From assembly GCA_046349635.1 (NCBI GenBank), contig JAXMBX010000060.1, positions 1 to 28,377 of the forward strand: a stretch of 28,377 nt of DNA, in the 5' to 3' direction. The position numbers were made by a program, and so were the translations under genes. Below the pieces are notes generated by a model. The model saw only the letters and a program-made list of their open reading frames with translations, did not search any database and was not told the origin of the DNA. The DNA comes from JAXMBX01 sp046349635. Lineage in GTDB: Bacteria; Planctomycetota; Planctomycetia; Planctomycetales; Planctomycetaceae. This document shows positions 1 to 8,661 of this stretch, in pieces; the first letter of the stretch is position 1, and each line of letters begins with the position of its first letter.

Positions 1-2384
1 CCGTCCTCCAGAACCACTCGATGTTCGATCTCATAAATCGATTGCGTTTCGAGTGCCTGCCGAATCGATGTTTCGATCCGGGGACGATCGTCGGGATGGA
101 CGCGGGCCCAGAAGACGTCGTTATTGGCGACGACCTGCTCGGGGTTATAGCCCATGATGCGATAGACTTCGTCGGTCCAGCGCAGTCGGTTGGCATCCAG
201 ATTCTGCGGATTGGAAAGGTCCAGCTCCCAGCTTCCGACTTTGGAAATCCGCTGGGAGGCGATCAGGTGCGCCTGGCGTTCGTACAGGGCCTGTTCACGG
301 CGACGGTTATGAATGGCGATGGCCGCCAGATGTGTCGCCTGGCTGACCAGGTATTCCTGGTGAGAGGTGGGGCGCGTCGGCTCGGCGTAATACAGCGCGA
401 ACGTTCCCAGCACCTCACCTTGATGGGTCAGGATGGGAGACGACCAGCAGGCGCGGAATCCGAAGGTCCGCCCCAATTCCTTGAAATCCGCCCACAGAGG
501 ATCGGACTCGATATCTTCGACAATAACCGGCTTGCGCCGCCATGCCGCCGTGCCGCAGGATCCGACCCCTTCCCCGATTTTGACCCCGTCGATCAGTTGA
601 ACGTACTCGCGCGGCAGGCTGGGAGCCGCCCCGTGGCGTAACCGTTGATCTTCCGGATCGAACAGCAGGATCGAAGCCCTCATCGCCGGTTCCATGGTCT
701 CCACGGACCGGGTCAATTCCGTCAGGATATCCGTCAATGGAAATCCGGTGGCGAGCATTTCCAGAACGCGATTCTGGAACGCCAGTAATTCCTGGGCCTG
801 CCGGCGGGGAGTAATGTCCACCATCGCCGTCAGGAGGCATGATCGCTCTTCAATGACAACTTGTTCGCCGCTAACCAGCCCGATAATTTTGCGCCGATCC
901 TTGCCGTGGAATTCGACCTCCATGTTTTCGAATCGGCCATCGCGCGCAATCGCGTCCTTCATCCGCTCCCGTTCCCCGGGAGAAATCCACCCGATCTCAA
1001 GAGAGCTTTTTCCAATCACATCTTCGCGCTGAAATCCGGAGACCCGCAGCGCTTCGTCGTTAAAATCGACCAGCATTCCCGTCTCAAAGTCAGTGATGGC
1101 AAACAGGATCGGGGCATCCCGGAAGACTTTGGCGAACTTTTCTTCGCTTTCACGGAGCTTTATTTCTGCCTGTTTTCTCGCCGTGATATCCTGCATCGTG
1201 GAGATCAGGCAATCGTGTCCCCCGATCTTCACGACACGCACGCTCATCAACCCCAGCAGATGCTCCTGCTGCTTGGTCAGTAGCGTGATTTCCATGTCGT
1301 CCACACGGCCTCGTTCGCTCAAGGCCTGCTTGACACGCGACCGTTCCTCCTCGGTAATCCAGCCCAGATCCCGTGAGGTTCGTCCCAGGATTTCCGGCTT
1401 CGTATAACCGGAAATACGCAACACCTCTTCATTGAGATCGACGAACATTCCATCTTCGATTTCAGTGATGGAAAGCGGGACCGGGAGTTTGTGAAAAACC
1501 GTCGCAAATTTTTCTTCGCTTTCGCGCAGGTTCTGCTCGGCCGTTTTTCGATCGGTGATATCGACCATGACGCCGCGCAGCGTCACCGGTTCGTTATTCT
1601 CCAGTTCCACGCTGACGAAATCATGCAGCCAGACAATGCGCCCGTCCGCGGCCAGCATGCGATATTCAAACTTGTGGCCAAGTCCCCGTTTGGTCTCCCG
1701 CATGCAATAACTGATCGCGAACTCCCGGTCTTCGGGATGGATGTGATCCTGCCAGAAGGTCGGTTCATCCAGCCAGCGGTGCAGAGGATAACCCAGGATT
1801 CGTTCCGCCTGTTTGCTGACAAACAGGAATCGCATGTCGCGGGCATCGACTTCCCAGACGATGCCGTCAATATTGTCAACCAGGCTCGAATAACGAGCTT
1901 CGAAATTTTGCAGGGCGGTTTCAATTTCGCGCCGTTCGGAAAGATCGATCAGGATGTTAACCGCGCCCGTCAGGTCTCCCTTTTCCGAAAAGAGCGGATT
2001 CACATGGGCGAGGGCATGGATCCGATGTCCATCCTCCCGTTGAATGATGACTTCCTGCTTCGTATAGGCACGGCGGTTCCTCAGTCCCAGGGCCATCCAG
2101 CAGTTTTCACGAGGGATGGCGTCTCCTTCGACGGTAAAGAGGCGAAACGATCCGCAATACCGGTCGCGAGGATCGTTCAGCAGCGGCTCGCGCCCCCAGA
2201 CTTCCACCGCTTTGCGGTTGAAATAGGTGATCAACCCCTCCGCATCACAGGCGTAGGCCGCCACCGGCAGATGTTCCAGCCAACTCTGATACGGCAGCGA
2301 GTTTTCGAGGGGAAAACGGGACACCTCCGGTTCGAAGCCTCCATGTTCCGGCAATCCGTGCAAGTCGATCTTCCTTCCATCCAT
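1..2384 (-). CDS. Multi-domain PAS/GAF sensory protein, C-terminus beyond the left edge
   Basis: An open frame runs leftward from the ATG at 2384 to the window edge, about 794 codons with no stop. Domains by residue: PAS about 20-140 (ends at an 'IDLSERREIE' linker), PAS with PAC about 145-270 (ends 'DITDRKTAE'), two closely similar PAS domains about 275-400 and 400-530, a GAF domain about 540-690 ('IGEGVGSCGTAAWRRKPV'), and a further PAS starting near 700. No membrane segment is visible, so it is probably a cytoplasmic sensor. The output domain (histidine kinase, GGDEF or EAL) would lie outside the window, so the effector function cannot be stated. The GAF subtype is common in bacterial histidine kinases and diguanylate cyclases. 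The start is the only ATG near the upstream limit, preceded by an A/T-rich stretch without a clear Shine-Dalgarno. Confidence 0.85.
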   Translation of the reverse strand, partial: MDGRKIDLHGLPEHGGFEPEVSRFPLENSLPYQSWLEHLPVAAYACDAEGLITYFNRKAVEVWGREPLLNDPRDRYCGSFRLFTVEGDAIPRENCWMALGLRNRRAYTKQEVIIQREDGHRIHALAHVNPLFSEKGDLTGAVNILIDLSERREIETALQNFEARYSSLVDNIDGIVWEVDARDMRFLFVSKQAERILGYPLHRWLDEPTFWQDHIHPEDREFAISYCMRETKRGLGHKFEYRMLAADGRIVWLHDFVSVELENNEPVTLRGVMVDITDRKTAEQNLRESEEKFATVFHKLPVPLSITEIEDGMFVDLNEEVLRISGYTKPEILGRTSRDLGWITEEERSRVKQALSERGRVDDMEITLLTKQQEHLLGLMSVRVVKIGGHDCLISTMQDITARKQAEIKLRESEEKFAKVFRDAPILFAITDFETGMLVDFNDEALRVSGFQREDVIGKSSLEIGWISPGERERMKDAIARDGRFENMEVEFHGKDRRKIIGLVSGEQVVIEERSCLLTAMVDITPRRQAQELLAFQNRVLEMLATGFPLTDILTELTRSVETMEPAMRASILLFDPEDQRLRHGAAPSLPREYVQLIDGVKIGEGVGSCGTAAWRRKPVIVEDIESDPLWADFKELGRTFGFRACWSSPILTHQGEVLGTFALYYAEPTRPTSHQEYLVSQATHLAAIAIHNRRREQALYERQAHLIASQRISKVGSWELDLSNPQNLDANRLRWTDEVYRIMGYNPEQVVANNDVFWARVHPDDRPRIETSIRQALETQSIYEIEHRVVLED

Positions 2385-2549
2385 TAAATTGTCGTAACCT
2401 GCCCTGTTATGAGGGTTTAATCATAAGCACTGGACGGAATTCCTCGAAGTCAATTCAGTGAATTATTACGTGAATCGGCGAGGGGCCGGCGAAATGAGGT
2501 GATCACCTGCCGATGACCGAGGGGATCTCGCTCCGATGCTTTTCAAACG

Positions 2550-2579
2550 AAAAACCTCCGAGGAAACCTGGAGGTTTTG
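2550..2579 (-). terminator. Rho-independent terminator of the RND exporter gene
   Basis: A perfect 9-bp inverted repeat (AAAACCTCC at 2551-2559, GGAGGTTTT at 2570-2578, 10-nt loop) lies about 30 nt past the exporter stop. Read on the minus strand it ends in GGTTTTTCGTTTG. Confidence 0.7.
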
Positions 2580-2609
2580 AAAATGCAAAATCAGTTCTTC
2601 GCCCTGGAA

Positions 2610-5535
2610 TTACGCGGCATGACTCTGCTCCGGCAGATACACATGAAAGTTGCGTCCCTGTCCCTCCTGGTCAGATTCCGCTTCGCTGTGCGCATCTTCC
2701 CGTCTGGCGGACATCAGCGTCAGAATCGAGGGGAGCAGGACGACCGAGACGAACAGGCAGCTTCCCACGCCAATCGTCAGCACCAGCCCGATGCTCTTAA
2801 GGCCCTGGTGAGCAGCGAGAATCATGCTGGCAAACCCGGCCATGTTGGCGAAGGAGGTCAGAAACAGTGCATTGACCAGGCTGGGGGAGCATTGATAGCG
2901 CCCCGTCTGATGCCGGAAATCATGCAGGACGTGAACGCCGTTATCCACGCCGATCCCCAGGATCAGCGGCAGGATGATCAGGTTAGCCGGATTGAGGTCG
3001 ACATGCATCAGCCCCAGGATGCCCAAGGTGAATGCACCACCCACAAGGGGCGGCATCATGGCCAGGAAGATATGGCAGAAGTTGCGCAGATCGAGCACGG
3101 CCACCAGCGTGAGGGTCATCAGTACATACGCCAAAGCGAGCTGCGACGCCACCAGTTGGTGACCCCACCACAAGGCGCTCGCAATGAGGATGGCCACCCC
3201 CGCCAACGGAACGGAGAGCGCGAGAACCGCGTCTCGACCCTTCACAAAATCCACCAGCAGGACCAGGAAGCAGGCGAGCAGGGCATACACGGCGACCGTT
3301 TCATAGCCCCGGCGAATCTGCTGCAGCGCTTCCAGGTTCTGCAGCGGAGTGCCAGTGACGTCGGCATCGACGGAGCGGACTTCCGCAGTGAATTTCCGTA
3401 GCGGCTCCACTTCCCACAGTTGTTCCTTGGGATGGATCTGGAGCAGCCATTGTCCCTGTTTTCCGACGAAGCGAGTCGCCAGGCCTGCGGGGAGATCCGC
3501 AACTCCCACCGGTTCGGGATGGGAGACGGAAGCCAGCATCCGGAGACGGGTGATCAGATCCGCCGCGATTCGGGTTTGAAATTCGGTCAGCAGGGCAACT
3601 TGCTTCTCAAAGGTCATTCCGTCCAGTTTGTCGAGGAAACGGTCGAGCGCCTGATGGAGGGGTTGAGCCGCCGGAAGTTGCCGCTTCATCGCATCGAGCG
3701 TTTGATACAGTTCGTCCATCCGTTGCCCCACCAGTTTGGGATCGACGGGACCATACTGTGGGAGCCCCTTGGGAAGACGGGAGAGCAGAACCTGAATCCC
3801 CTGCACCATCAATTGGGTCTGTTCGGCAGGATGGGCCGGCAGCATGGAGGCGATTTCATCCACGTGATGCACCGTCGGCAGCGCCTCGAATTTTTTCTTC
3901 AGCTGCAACGCCTCTTCAGGAGAGTTGCACATCGAAACGGCATACAGCAATCGGCTGTCGGATTTCTCCGCGATCGTTTTCTGCAGGCGGACCGATTCCA
4001 GGCTCTGTGACTGCAGGTTCATCAGGTTGTAATCGTATTTCACCCGCTCCCCATACATTCCCACCCAGATCACTACTCCCAGCGATCCCAGGACGACGGG
4101 CAGGGGCTTTTTCCAGATCGTTTCACGCAGCCAGGCCACCTGGAACGGCGTCGGAAGCTGCTTGGGCTTGGCCTTGCGATCCATCAGAGCCACCATCGCG
4201 GGCATGAAGACCAGCGCCGCAACGGCACACAGGATGATCCCACCCCCCGCAATCAGTCCCAGCTCGGAAACCCCCAGAAAATCCGTGAAAACCGCACACA
4301 GGAAGGCGAGCGAGGTCGTGGCGGCGGCCGTCAGGATTCCCGGGCCCACCTGCCGCGAAGTCTCCACCACCGCGGGTTGCACGGCGGTCCCCCCACGGCG
4401 GACTTCCATGTATCGCGACAGGAACAGAATCGCGTAGTCGATCCCCAGCCCCACCACGATCGCCACGAAGGAGACCGACAGAATATTCAGATGCCCCACG
4501 GCGAGCGTCGCAAAGCCGAACGCACACGTCATGCCGATGCCGAGCATCAGCATCGCCAGGAACGGATGCCGGAATCCCCGGAAGCCGAAGATCAGCAGCA
4601 GGCTGACACCCGTGTACGAGACGATCGATTCCAGCATCATCGCCTGCTCGGAGGAACGCATTTCATCGCATTCCAGAACGGGGATGCCGGTCAGGCCGAT
4701 CGTCGTGCCGGAGACCCGCGATTGCACATCGGCAATCAACTTGCGGAGCTGATCGACAGATTCGGACGCACCTTCGAACGTGCCGGAAAGTTTCGGGCGC
4801 GCCGTGACGAACCCCATCGTTCCCTTGTCGTTGATGAGATATTTTACCTGCCCCAACTGCGAGAAATCCTGCGCATTCAGCGACATCAGATCTTCCCACG
4901 GGGATTGATAATGAGCGCGAATTTGCGGCGAACTGGTCCAGGCTGTGAACCAGGGACGTGGCGAGATGCAGAGCACCTCCCAGCGCCATCTGCGCTTCCG
5001 GGGTGTTTGCTCCCTGTTGAAGCTGGATGTTCAACCGCTGGAACACCGACTTCAAGCTCAGCAGATCCCACTGTCCTCGCAGCACGGGGCTGAATTGTTC
5101 CAACCGCTGCAACAGGTCTTCCAGTTGCCCGGGTTCGAGATACTGCAGCCCTTTCTGGCTGAGCGATCCGGGATCGACCTTGTACAACACATCGGAGAAA
5201 TGCTTCGGCTGCTTCCGCATCCGTTCGCCGATCTCGTCCATTGCTTTCGTCACCTGGGCCGGCTTGTCCGACTCCACGACGACGACCATGTCTTCGATCT
5301 CTCCGAAGTTCTTGGCGAAGTTCACCCAGCGGCGCTGGTAGTCGCTTTTGGGGTCGATCAGGTCCGCCCGTTCGGTTTTGAACCGCAGAGTCGTCCCCGA
5401 GTAATAGCTGCAGGCGCCGCACAGCACGATCGCACCCAGGACCGTCAGCAACGGTCGGCGCGAAACCGCCTGGGCCAGGTTCACCAGCCAGCGTTGCACA
5501 AGCGAGTCGTGTTCTTCTTCAGCGGGAGCGCTCAT
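2610..5535 (-). CDS. RND/MMPL-family exporter (HpnN-like layout), frameshifted near 4911-4925
   Basis: Two overlapping minus frames form one RND protein of about 974 aa. The N-terminal part (from ATG 5535, 'MSAPAEEEHDSLVQ') has a first membrane helix ('PLLTVLGAIVLCGACSYYSG') and a periplasmic loop with 'RADLIDP'. The C-terminal part has two sets of MMPL helices with the motifs GLGIDYAILFLSRYME and GIGVDNGVHVLHDFRHQ, the paired Asp-containing transmembrane motifs of proton-driven RND pumps. The reading frame shifts by one extra base within 4911-4925: the N-terminal frame reads 'SLDQFAANSRS' and the continuation reads 'HYQSPWEDLMSLNAQDF'. Removing one base joins them without a gap. Family knowledge links this layout to MMPL lipid and hopanoid exporters (HpnN-like); the substrate here is not known. 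No hopanoid synthesis genes are in the window. As written, only two fragments would be made. Confidence 0.85.
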
Positions 5536-5877
5536 CCGCTTTCCGTGTGAGGAAATTCAGGCCTACGAATGATTGACGCACGTTCTCCGGTCAGCATGGG
5601 CGGACAGGGCTACGGACTGGCCGGGAGAACCGCGAAAAATCGTTGAAACAGGGAACGTTCTTTCGTTCCGAGCGCTGGGACGTATTGTTCAACGCCAAGG
5701 GGCCGCCCGGAAGAAAGCCGCAGAATAGTACTGAATACGGGAGTTTGTCACAAGCTGTTCTCTTGCTCCCCCGTCCGGACGGCAAATTCGACCTTAGTAT
5801 TCCAGCTCGGATCGGCAAACATTGTCCCTCTCTGGGTTTACGGCGTCAGTTCCGAGGCTCCACACACGCGTGATTGC
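5536..5877. other. Intergenic region without a supported gene
   Basis: This stretch separates the exporter start from the tRNA-Val promoter. Short open frames on both strands have no Shine-Dalgarno and no recognisable protein. It should contain the minus-strand exporter promoter, but I could not identify one. Confidence 0.5.
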
Positions 5878-5906
5878 TTGCCGTCACTGGAGGATCTCGG
5901 TATAAA
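5878..5906 (+). promoter_or_regulatory. Candidate sigma-70 promoter for tRNA-Val
   Basis: TTGCCG (5878-5883), a 17-bp spacer and TATAAA (5901-5906) precede the tRNA 5' end by 26 nt. The -10 matches 5 of 6 consensus bases and the -35 matches 4 of 6. Confidence 0.55.
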
Positions 5907-5932
5907 GGAGACTCCGCCACAATGTGGCCTGA

Positions 5933-6005
5933 GGGCGATTAACTCAGCGGTTAGAGTGCTATCTTCACACGGTAGAAGTCACAGGTTCGAATCCTGTATC
6001 GCCCA
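5933..6005 (+). tRNA. trnV: tRNA-Val (anticodon CAC)
   Basis: A full cloverleaf folds: acceptor GGGCGAT (5933-5939) pairs with ATCGCCC (5998-6004), with discriminator A at 6005. The D arm is ACTC/GAGT, the anticodon stem CTATC/GGTAG with loop TTCACAC, and the T arm ACAGG-TTCGAAT-CCTGT. Bases 34-36 of the loop are CAC, reading GUG valine codons, with U33 and A37 in place. The acceptor sequence is typical of bacterial tRNA-Val. The 3' CCA is not encoded. Confidence 0.95.
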
Positions 6006-6081
6006 TTTTCTCCATTCTGCGGCAATGTTTTCCTGCCGCAGCCAACTCTGTGTGGCTGTCGATTCGCCGGTCTACTCCTGT

Positions 6082-6133
6082 AAAACAAAAAAAGCCCACC
6101 CTCGAACTTTCTCGTGGGTGGGCTTCTTCTTTT
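6082..6133 (-). terminator. Terminator between tRNA-Val and the LEPR-XLL gene, likely bidirectional
   Basis: A 10-bp perfect stem (AAGCCCACCC 6092-6101, GGGTGGGCTT 6116-6125) with a 14-nt loop lies in the convergent gap. On the minus strand it runs into TTTTTTTGTTTT, a strong intrinsic terminator for the gene ending at 6145. On the plus strand it runs into CTTCTTTT and can also end the tRNA transcript. Confidence 0.85.
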
Positions 6134-6144
6134 GGTCTGATCGC

Positions 6145-6573
6145 CTACGCCATGATTTTGTCGAGCGAGAAATTATAGTCAACGGCCGGTGAGCCTTGGA
6201 CCTTCACGCGGGTTGGGCCTTCCATGTGTGTCGGGGTCGTCAGGGTGACATGCCCTTTGAAGTGTTCCTTGGCGCCGAAAGAATCTCCCTTGGCGTGAAC
6301 CGTCATCGTGTTCCCATTCACCTTCCCCTTGATGGTGATGTTGATATTGGAGTTGTGGCTGACGTTCCCCGTGACTTTCGTCCCTTCCTGCGTAAAATCG
6401 ACCTGACCGGTCTTATCCGAGAATTCCCAGGAGCCCGAAAAATCTCCGGGCATTGTGTCCGCCGGGAGGGCATGATGTCCGGCACTCAACAGAGTCCGGG
6501 TTTCCAGTCCTTCGAGTCCTCGAACGGTTTTACGGCGACGCTTCTGACCGGCAGTCGAAAAAATTCCAAACAT
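6145..6573 (-). CDS. Small exported protein with LEPR-XLL-type N-terminal signal
   Basis: The 142-aa protein begins 'MFGIFSTAGQKRRRKTVRG' and continues with 'LEGLETRTLLSAG'. This matches the pattern of the planctomycete LEPR-XLL motif (L-E-x-L-E-x-R-x-L-L-S), which marks the N-termini of many exported planctomycete proteins, often after a basic stretch. The remainder (residues about 40-142) is a compact beta-rich segment with 'GDFSGSWEFSDKTGQVDFTQ' and 'VTGNVSHNSNINITIKGKVNG', resembling small lipocalin-like or DUF-type beta-barrel modules. Its function is unknown. I chose ATG 6573 over an upstream TTG (6591) because AGGA and AAAGAG purine stretches lie just before it. The gene is transcribed away from the ThuA-like gene and ends at a strong terminator. 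Confidence 0.8.
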   Translation of the reverse strand: MFGIFSTAGQKRRRKTVRGLEGLETRTLLSAGHHALPADTMPGDFSGSWEFSDKTGQVDFTQEGTKVTGNVSHNSNINITIKGKVNGNTMTVHAKGDSFGAKEHFKGHVTLTTPTHMEGPTRVKVQGSPAVDYNFSLDKIMA

Positions 6574-6626
6574 GGTCTCTTTTTTCCTCAACGTAAATTT
6601 AGGCCCCTTATTAACGGTGAAATGAC

Positions 6627-6656
6627 AGTATCAAGGCTCACGGGAACCCAGGTCAA
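6627..6656 (-). promoter_or_regulatory. Candidate promoter for the LEPR-XLL gene
   Basis: On the minus strand, TTGACC (6656-6651), an 18-nt spacer and GATACT (6632-6627) lie about 54 nt upstream of the start codon. The matches are 5/6 and 4/6. Confidence 0.4.
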
Positions 6657-6756
6657 GTTTTATTTCTGCAACGGGTTCGGTACTTGCAAACAGGAGAGTG
6701 TCGCGATTACGGTACACCTTCGATAATGATCCTGATCATCAGGAAAGGACCGACCT

Positions 6757-7569
6757 ATGAGCCATCTCTTGCGCGTGTTGTCCTGCGTTGCCCTCTCTTT
6801 CGCGATTGGCTCGGTCTCCTATGCCGAGCCCAAAACAAAAATACTGTTCATCGGCAAGCAGCCGGATCATCCCTTCGCCACACACATGTATCTGCACACC
6901 AGCAACATGCTGGCGAAGTGTCTGGCGTTGAATGGGGAGTTCGAGACCGTCGTCTCCGATGGCTGGCCGAAAGACTCCGCGACTCTGGAAGGGGTGCGCA
7001 CGATCGTGCTGTACATGACCCCGGCTGCGGAATTTCTGCTCGATGGTCGACATCACCAGAAATTCAGCGAACTGATGGACAACGGGGTGGGGATCGTCAC
7101 CCTGCATTGGGCCTCTTCGGTCAATCAGCAGAATCTGGAACGCCTGGGGCCGGAGTGGATGAGTGTCATGGGGGGAACGTGGGTCAGCAATGTCGGCCTG
7201 CACACGGGGAATTCTCCCTTGAAGCAACTCGTCCCGGCGCATCCCATCTGCCGCGGCTGGAAAGAATATGACCTGCACGACGAATACTATCTCGACCCCA
7301 CGATCAAGACCGCGACTCCGTTATTGCAGGTCCAGGCGGGGGAGAAGTCCGTCATTGTCGGTTGGGCGTATGAGCGTTCGAATGGAGGACGGTCGTATGC
7401 CACGACGCTGGGGCATTTCTACGAGAACTTCCAGCGTGAGCCATTTCGAAAGATGGTCGTGAACGCGATCCTCTGGTCCGCGAAAGTGGATGTCCCGCCC
7501 GAAGGGGCGAAGGTCAACCTGAGCGAGGCGGACCTGGCTCTGCCGCCAATGGAACCCGCGAAGAAGTAG
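6757..7569 (+). CDS. Secreted ThuA-like (class I glutamine amidotransferase-fold) protein
   Basis: The 270-aa protein starts with a Sec signal peptide (residues 1-23, 'LLRVLSCVALSFAIGSVSYA' then 'EPKTK'). The mature part begins with a beta strand 'KILFIGKQPDHPFATHMYLH' and contains 'GVGIVTLHWASS', 'GWKEYDLHDEYYLDP' and 'YATTLGHFYENFQREPFRKM', all typical of the ThuA family. ThuA-like domains are abundant in planctomycete exported proteins and are tied to carbohydrate use, but the reaction of most members is unknown, so no substrate is assigned. AGGAAAGGA lies about 9 nt before the ATG. The gene is convergent with the receiver/ATPase gene, about 33 nt apart. Confidence 0.85.
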   Translation: MSHLLRVLSCVALSFAIGSVSYAEPKTKILFIGKQPDHPFATHMYLHTSNMLAKCLALNGEFETVVSDGWPKDSATLEGVRTIVLYMTPAAEFLLDGRHHQKFSELMDNGVGIVTLHWASSVNQQNLERLGPEWMSVMGGTWVSNVGLHTGNSPLKQLVPAHPICRGWKEYDLHDEYYLDPTIKTATPLLQVQAGEKSVIVGWAYERSNGGRSYATTLGHFYENFQREPFRKMVVNAILWSAKVDVPPEGAKVNLSEADLALPPMEPAKK

Positions 7570-7576
7570 TAGTATC

Positions 7577-7608
7577 AACCCGCTTTTCAGGCAACCGGCT
7601 TTTCAGGC
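7577..7608. repeat. Tandem 16-bp duplication
   Basis: Two adjacent 16-mers (7577-7592 and 7593-7608, core CGCTTTTCAGGC / GGCTTTTCAGGC) differ at one position. The second copy contains the final stop codon of the minus-strand receiver/ATPase frame. Confidence 0.8.
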
Positions 7609-8562
7609 ATCGTCATCGCCGAACGGGAGCAGCACGGCGGGATCGGGGCTCGGAGTTTCTTCCGCTTCCGCGCTGCGGCGTTTGATCATCGTGACTTCGT
7701 TACCCCGGTCGTGGTAGTGGCTCTCGGACATGAAGGTCCGCATCAGCAGAATACCACGACCCTACAGCGACTCCAGGTGCATTTAATCCGCTTCTCCCTG
7801 CGCATTGGGGATCGTGGCGAGGTCGAACCCTTTCCCTTCATCCCGGATGACGATCGTCACCTGCTCCGGCGTGTAGCGGACCTTCACGACGATCTTGCGG
7901 TCCCGGAACTGAGGATCATTCAGACGCTTTTGCAGCAATTCCTCGCAGGCGGGAAAATCCTCCGTCCGCAACTTGGAATCGATCTCCATGTTGCCGTGGT
8001 AGAAGGCATTGGACAAAGCTTCCTCAATGGCGACGCACAGGCGAACCCGCTCCGAAGGCTGGCAGATCCGCAACTGCAGGATGTTATTGGGTAACTGATC
8101 CGCGAGCGCCATCAGGATCGGATAGTCCGCTTCCAGGACGTATTCTTCCTCGCGATAGGTCATCCGGTTGATCAGGCGGTTCCGGTTGACGTTTTCCAGC
8201 GAGGTGGCGAGCACACGCCGGACCGTGCGCACCAGTCCCTGGGCGAGGTTCCGCTTCGGAACATAGTGGGACGCCCCTTCCTGCAGCGCCTGCACGGCGA
8301 TCTCCTCACTCCCGGCGGCGGTCATCAGGATGATGGGAATGAGCGGGTGCCGCTTCTTCACTTCGGCGACGAGTTTGAAGCCGTCCATGACCGGCATCTG
8401 CATATCCGTGACGACAGCATCGGGAAGATGCTCGTCGATCTGCTCCAGCGCTTCTTCACCGTTCTTCGCATAGACCACTTCCAGATCGGATTGCTTCGTG
8501 AGCAATCCCCCCGCCAGGATGCGGTCGGTTGCGGAATCATCGACAACCAGAATTGTGGCCAT
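7603..8562 (-). CDS. Response regulator fused to GHKL (RsbW-like) ATPase, two in-frame stops near the 3' end
   Basis: Residues 1-120 are a receiver ('ATILVVDDSATD', phosphoacceptor D53 in 'VVTDMQMPVMDG'). Residues about 145-259 are a GHKL ATPase of the anti-sigma serine-kinase type with N-box 'AIEEALSNAFYHGN' (N185) and G1 box 'IRDEGKGFD'. A TAA at 7785-7783 ends the strict frame after 259 aa. The same frame continues as 'MHLESL', then a TAG (7764-7762), then 'GRGILLMRTFMSE' and 'RGNEVTMIKRR', stopping at TGA 7605-7603. That distal part is the expected G2 box and last strand, so the full protein would be 319 residues. As written, the ATPase lacks its G2 glycine motif. GAGGAG lies 5 nt before the ATG. 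The gene is 99 nt downstream of the hybrid kinase and probably co-transcribed with it. It may be a receiver controlling a partner-switching anti-sigma or STAS circuit. Confidence 0.85.
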
Positions 8563-8661
8563 GGGGTCTCCTCGGTTGGAAATCGGTGTCCGGCGAAACG
8601 GGACAGGATGTGCCAGTCAATTCTAACCGATGAGTGCCCCGGAAATTCCAGTCCTCATCCG

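Noticed and set aside
2577..3401. 274-aa plus-strand open frame
   Set aside because: Antisense to the RND exporter and rich in His/Gln/Asp; no ribosome-binding site or family.
4911..4925. Programmed ribosomal frameshift in the exporter
   Set aside because: No slippery heptamer or downstream pseudoknot is evident; error or mutation is simpler.
7762..7785. Stop-codon readthrough or recoding in the receiver/ATPase
   Set aside because: TAA is used as a normal stop elsewhere (e.g. the sigma factor), no selenocysteine- or pyrrolysine-type context is visible, and other genes in the window show error-like lesions.
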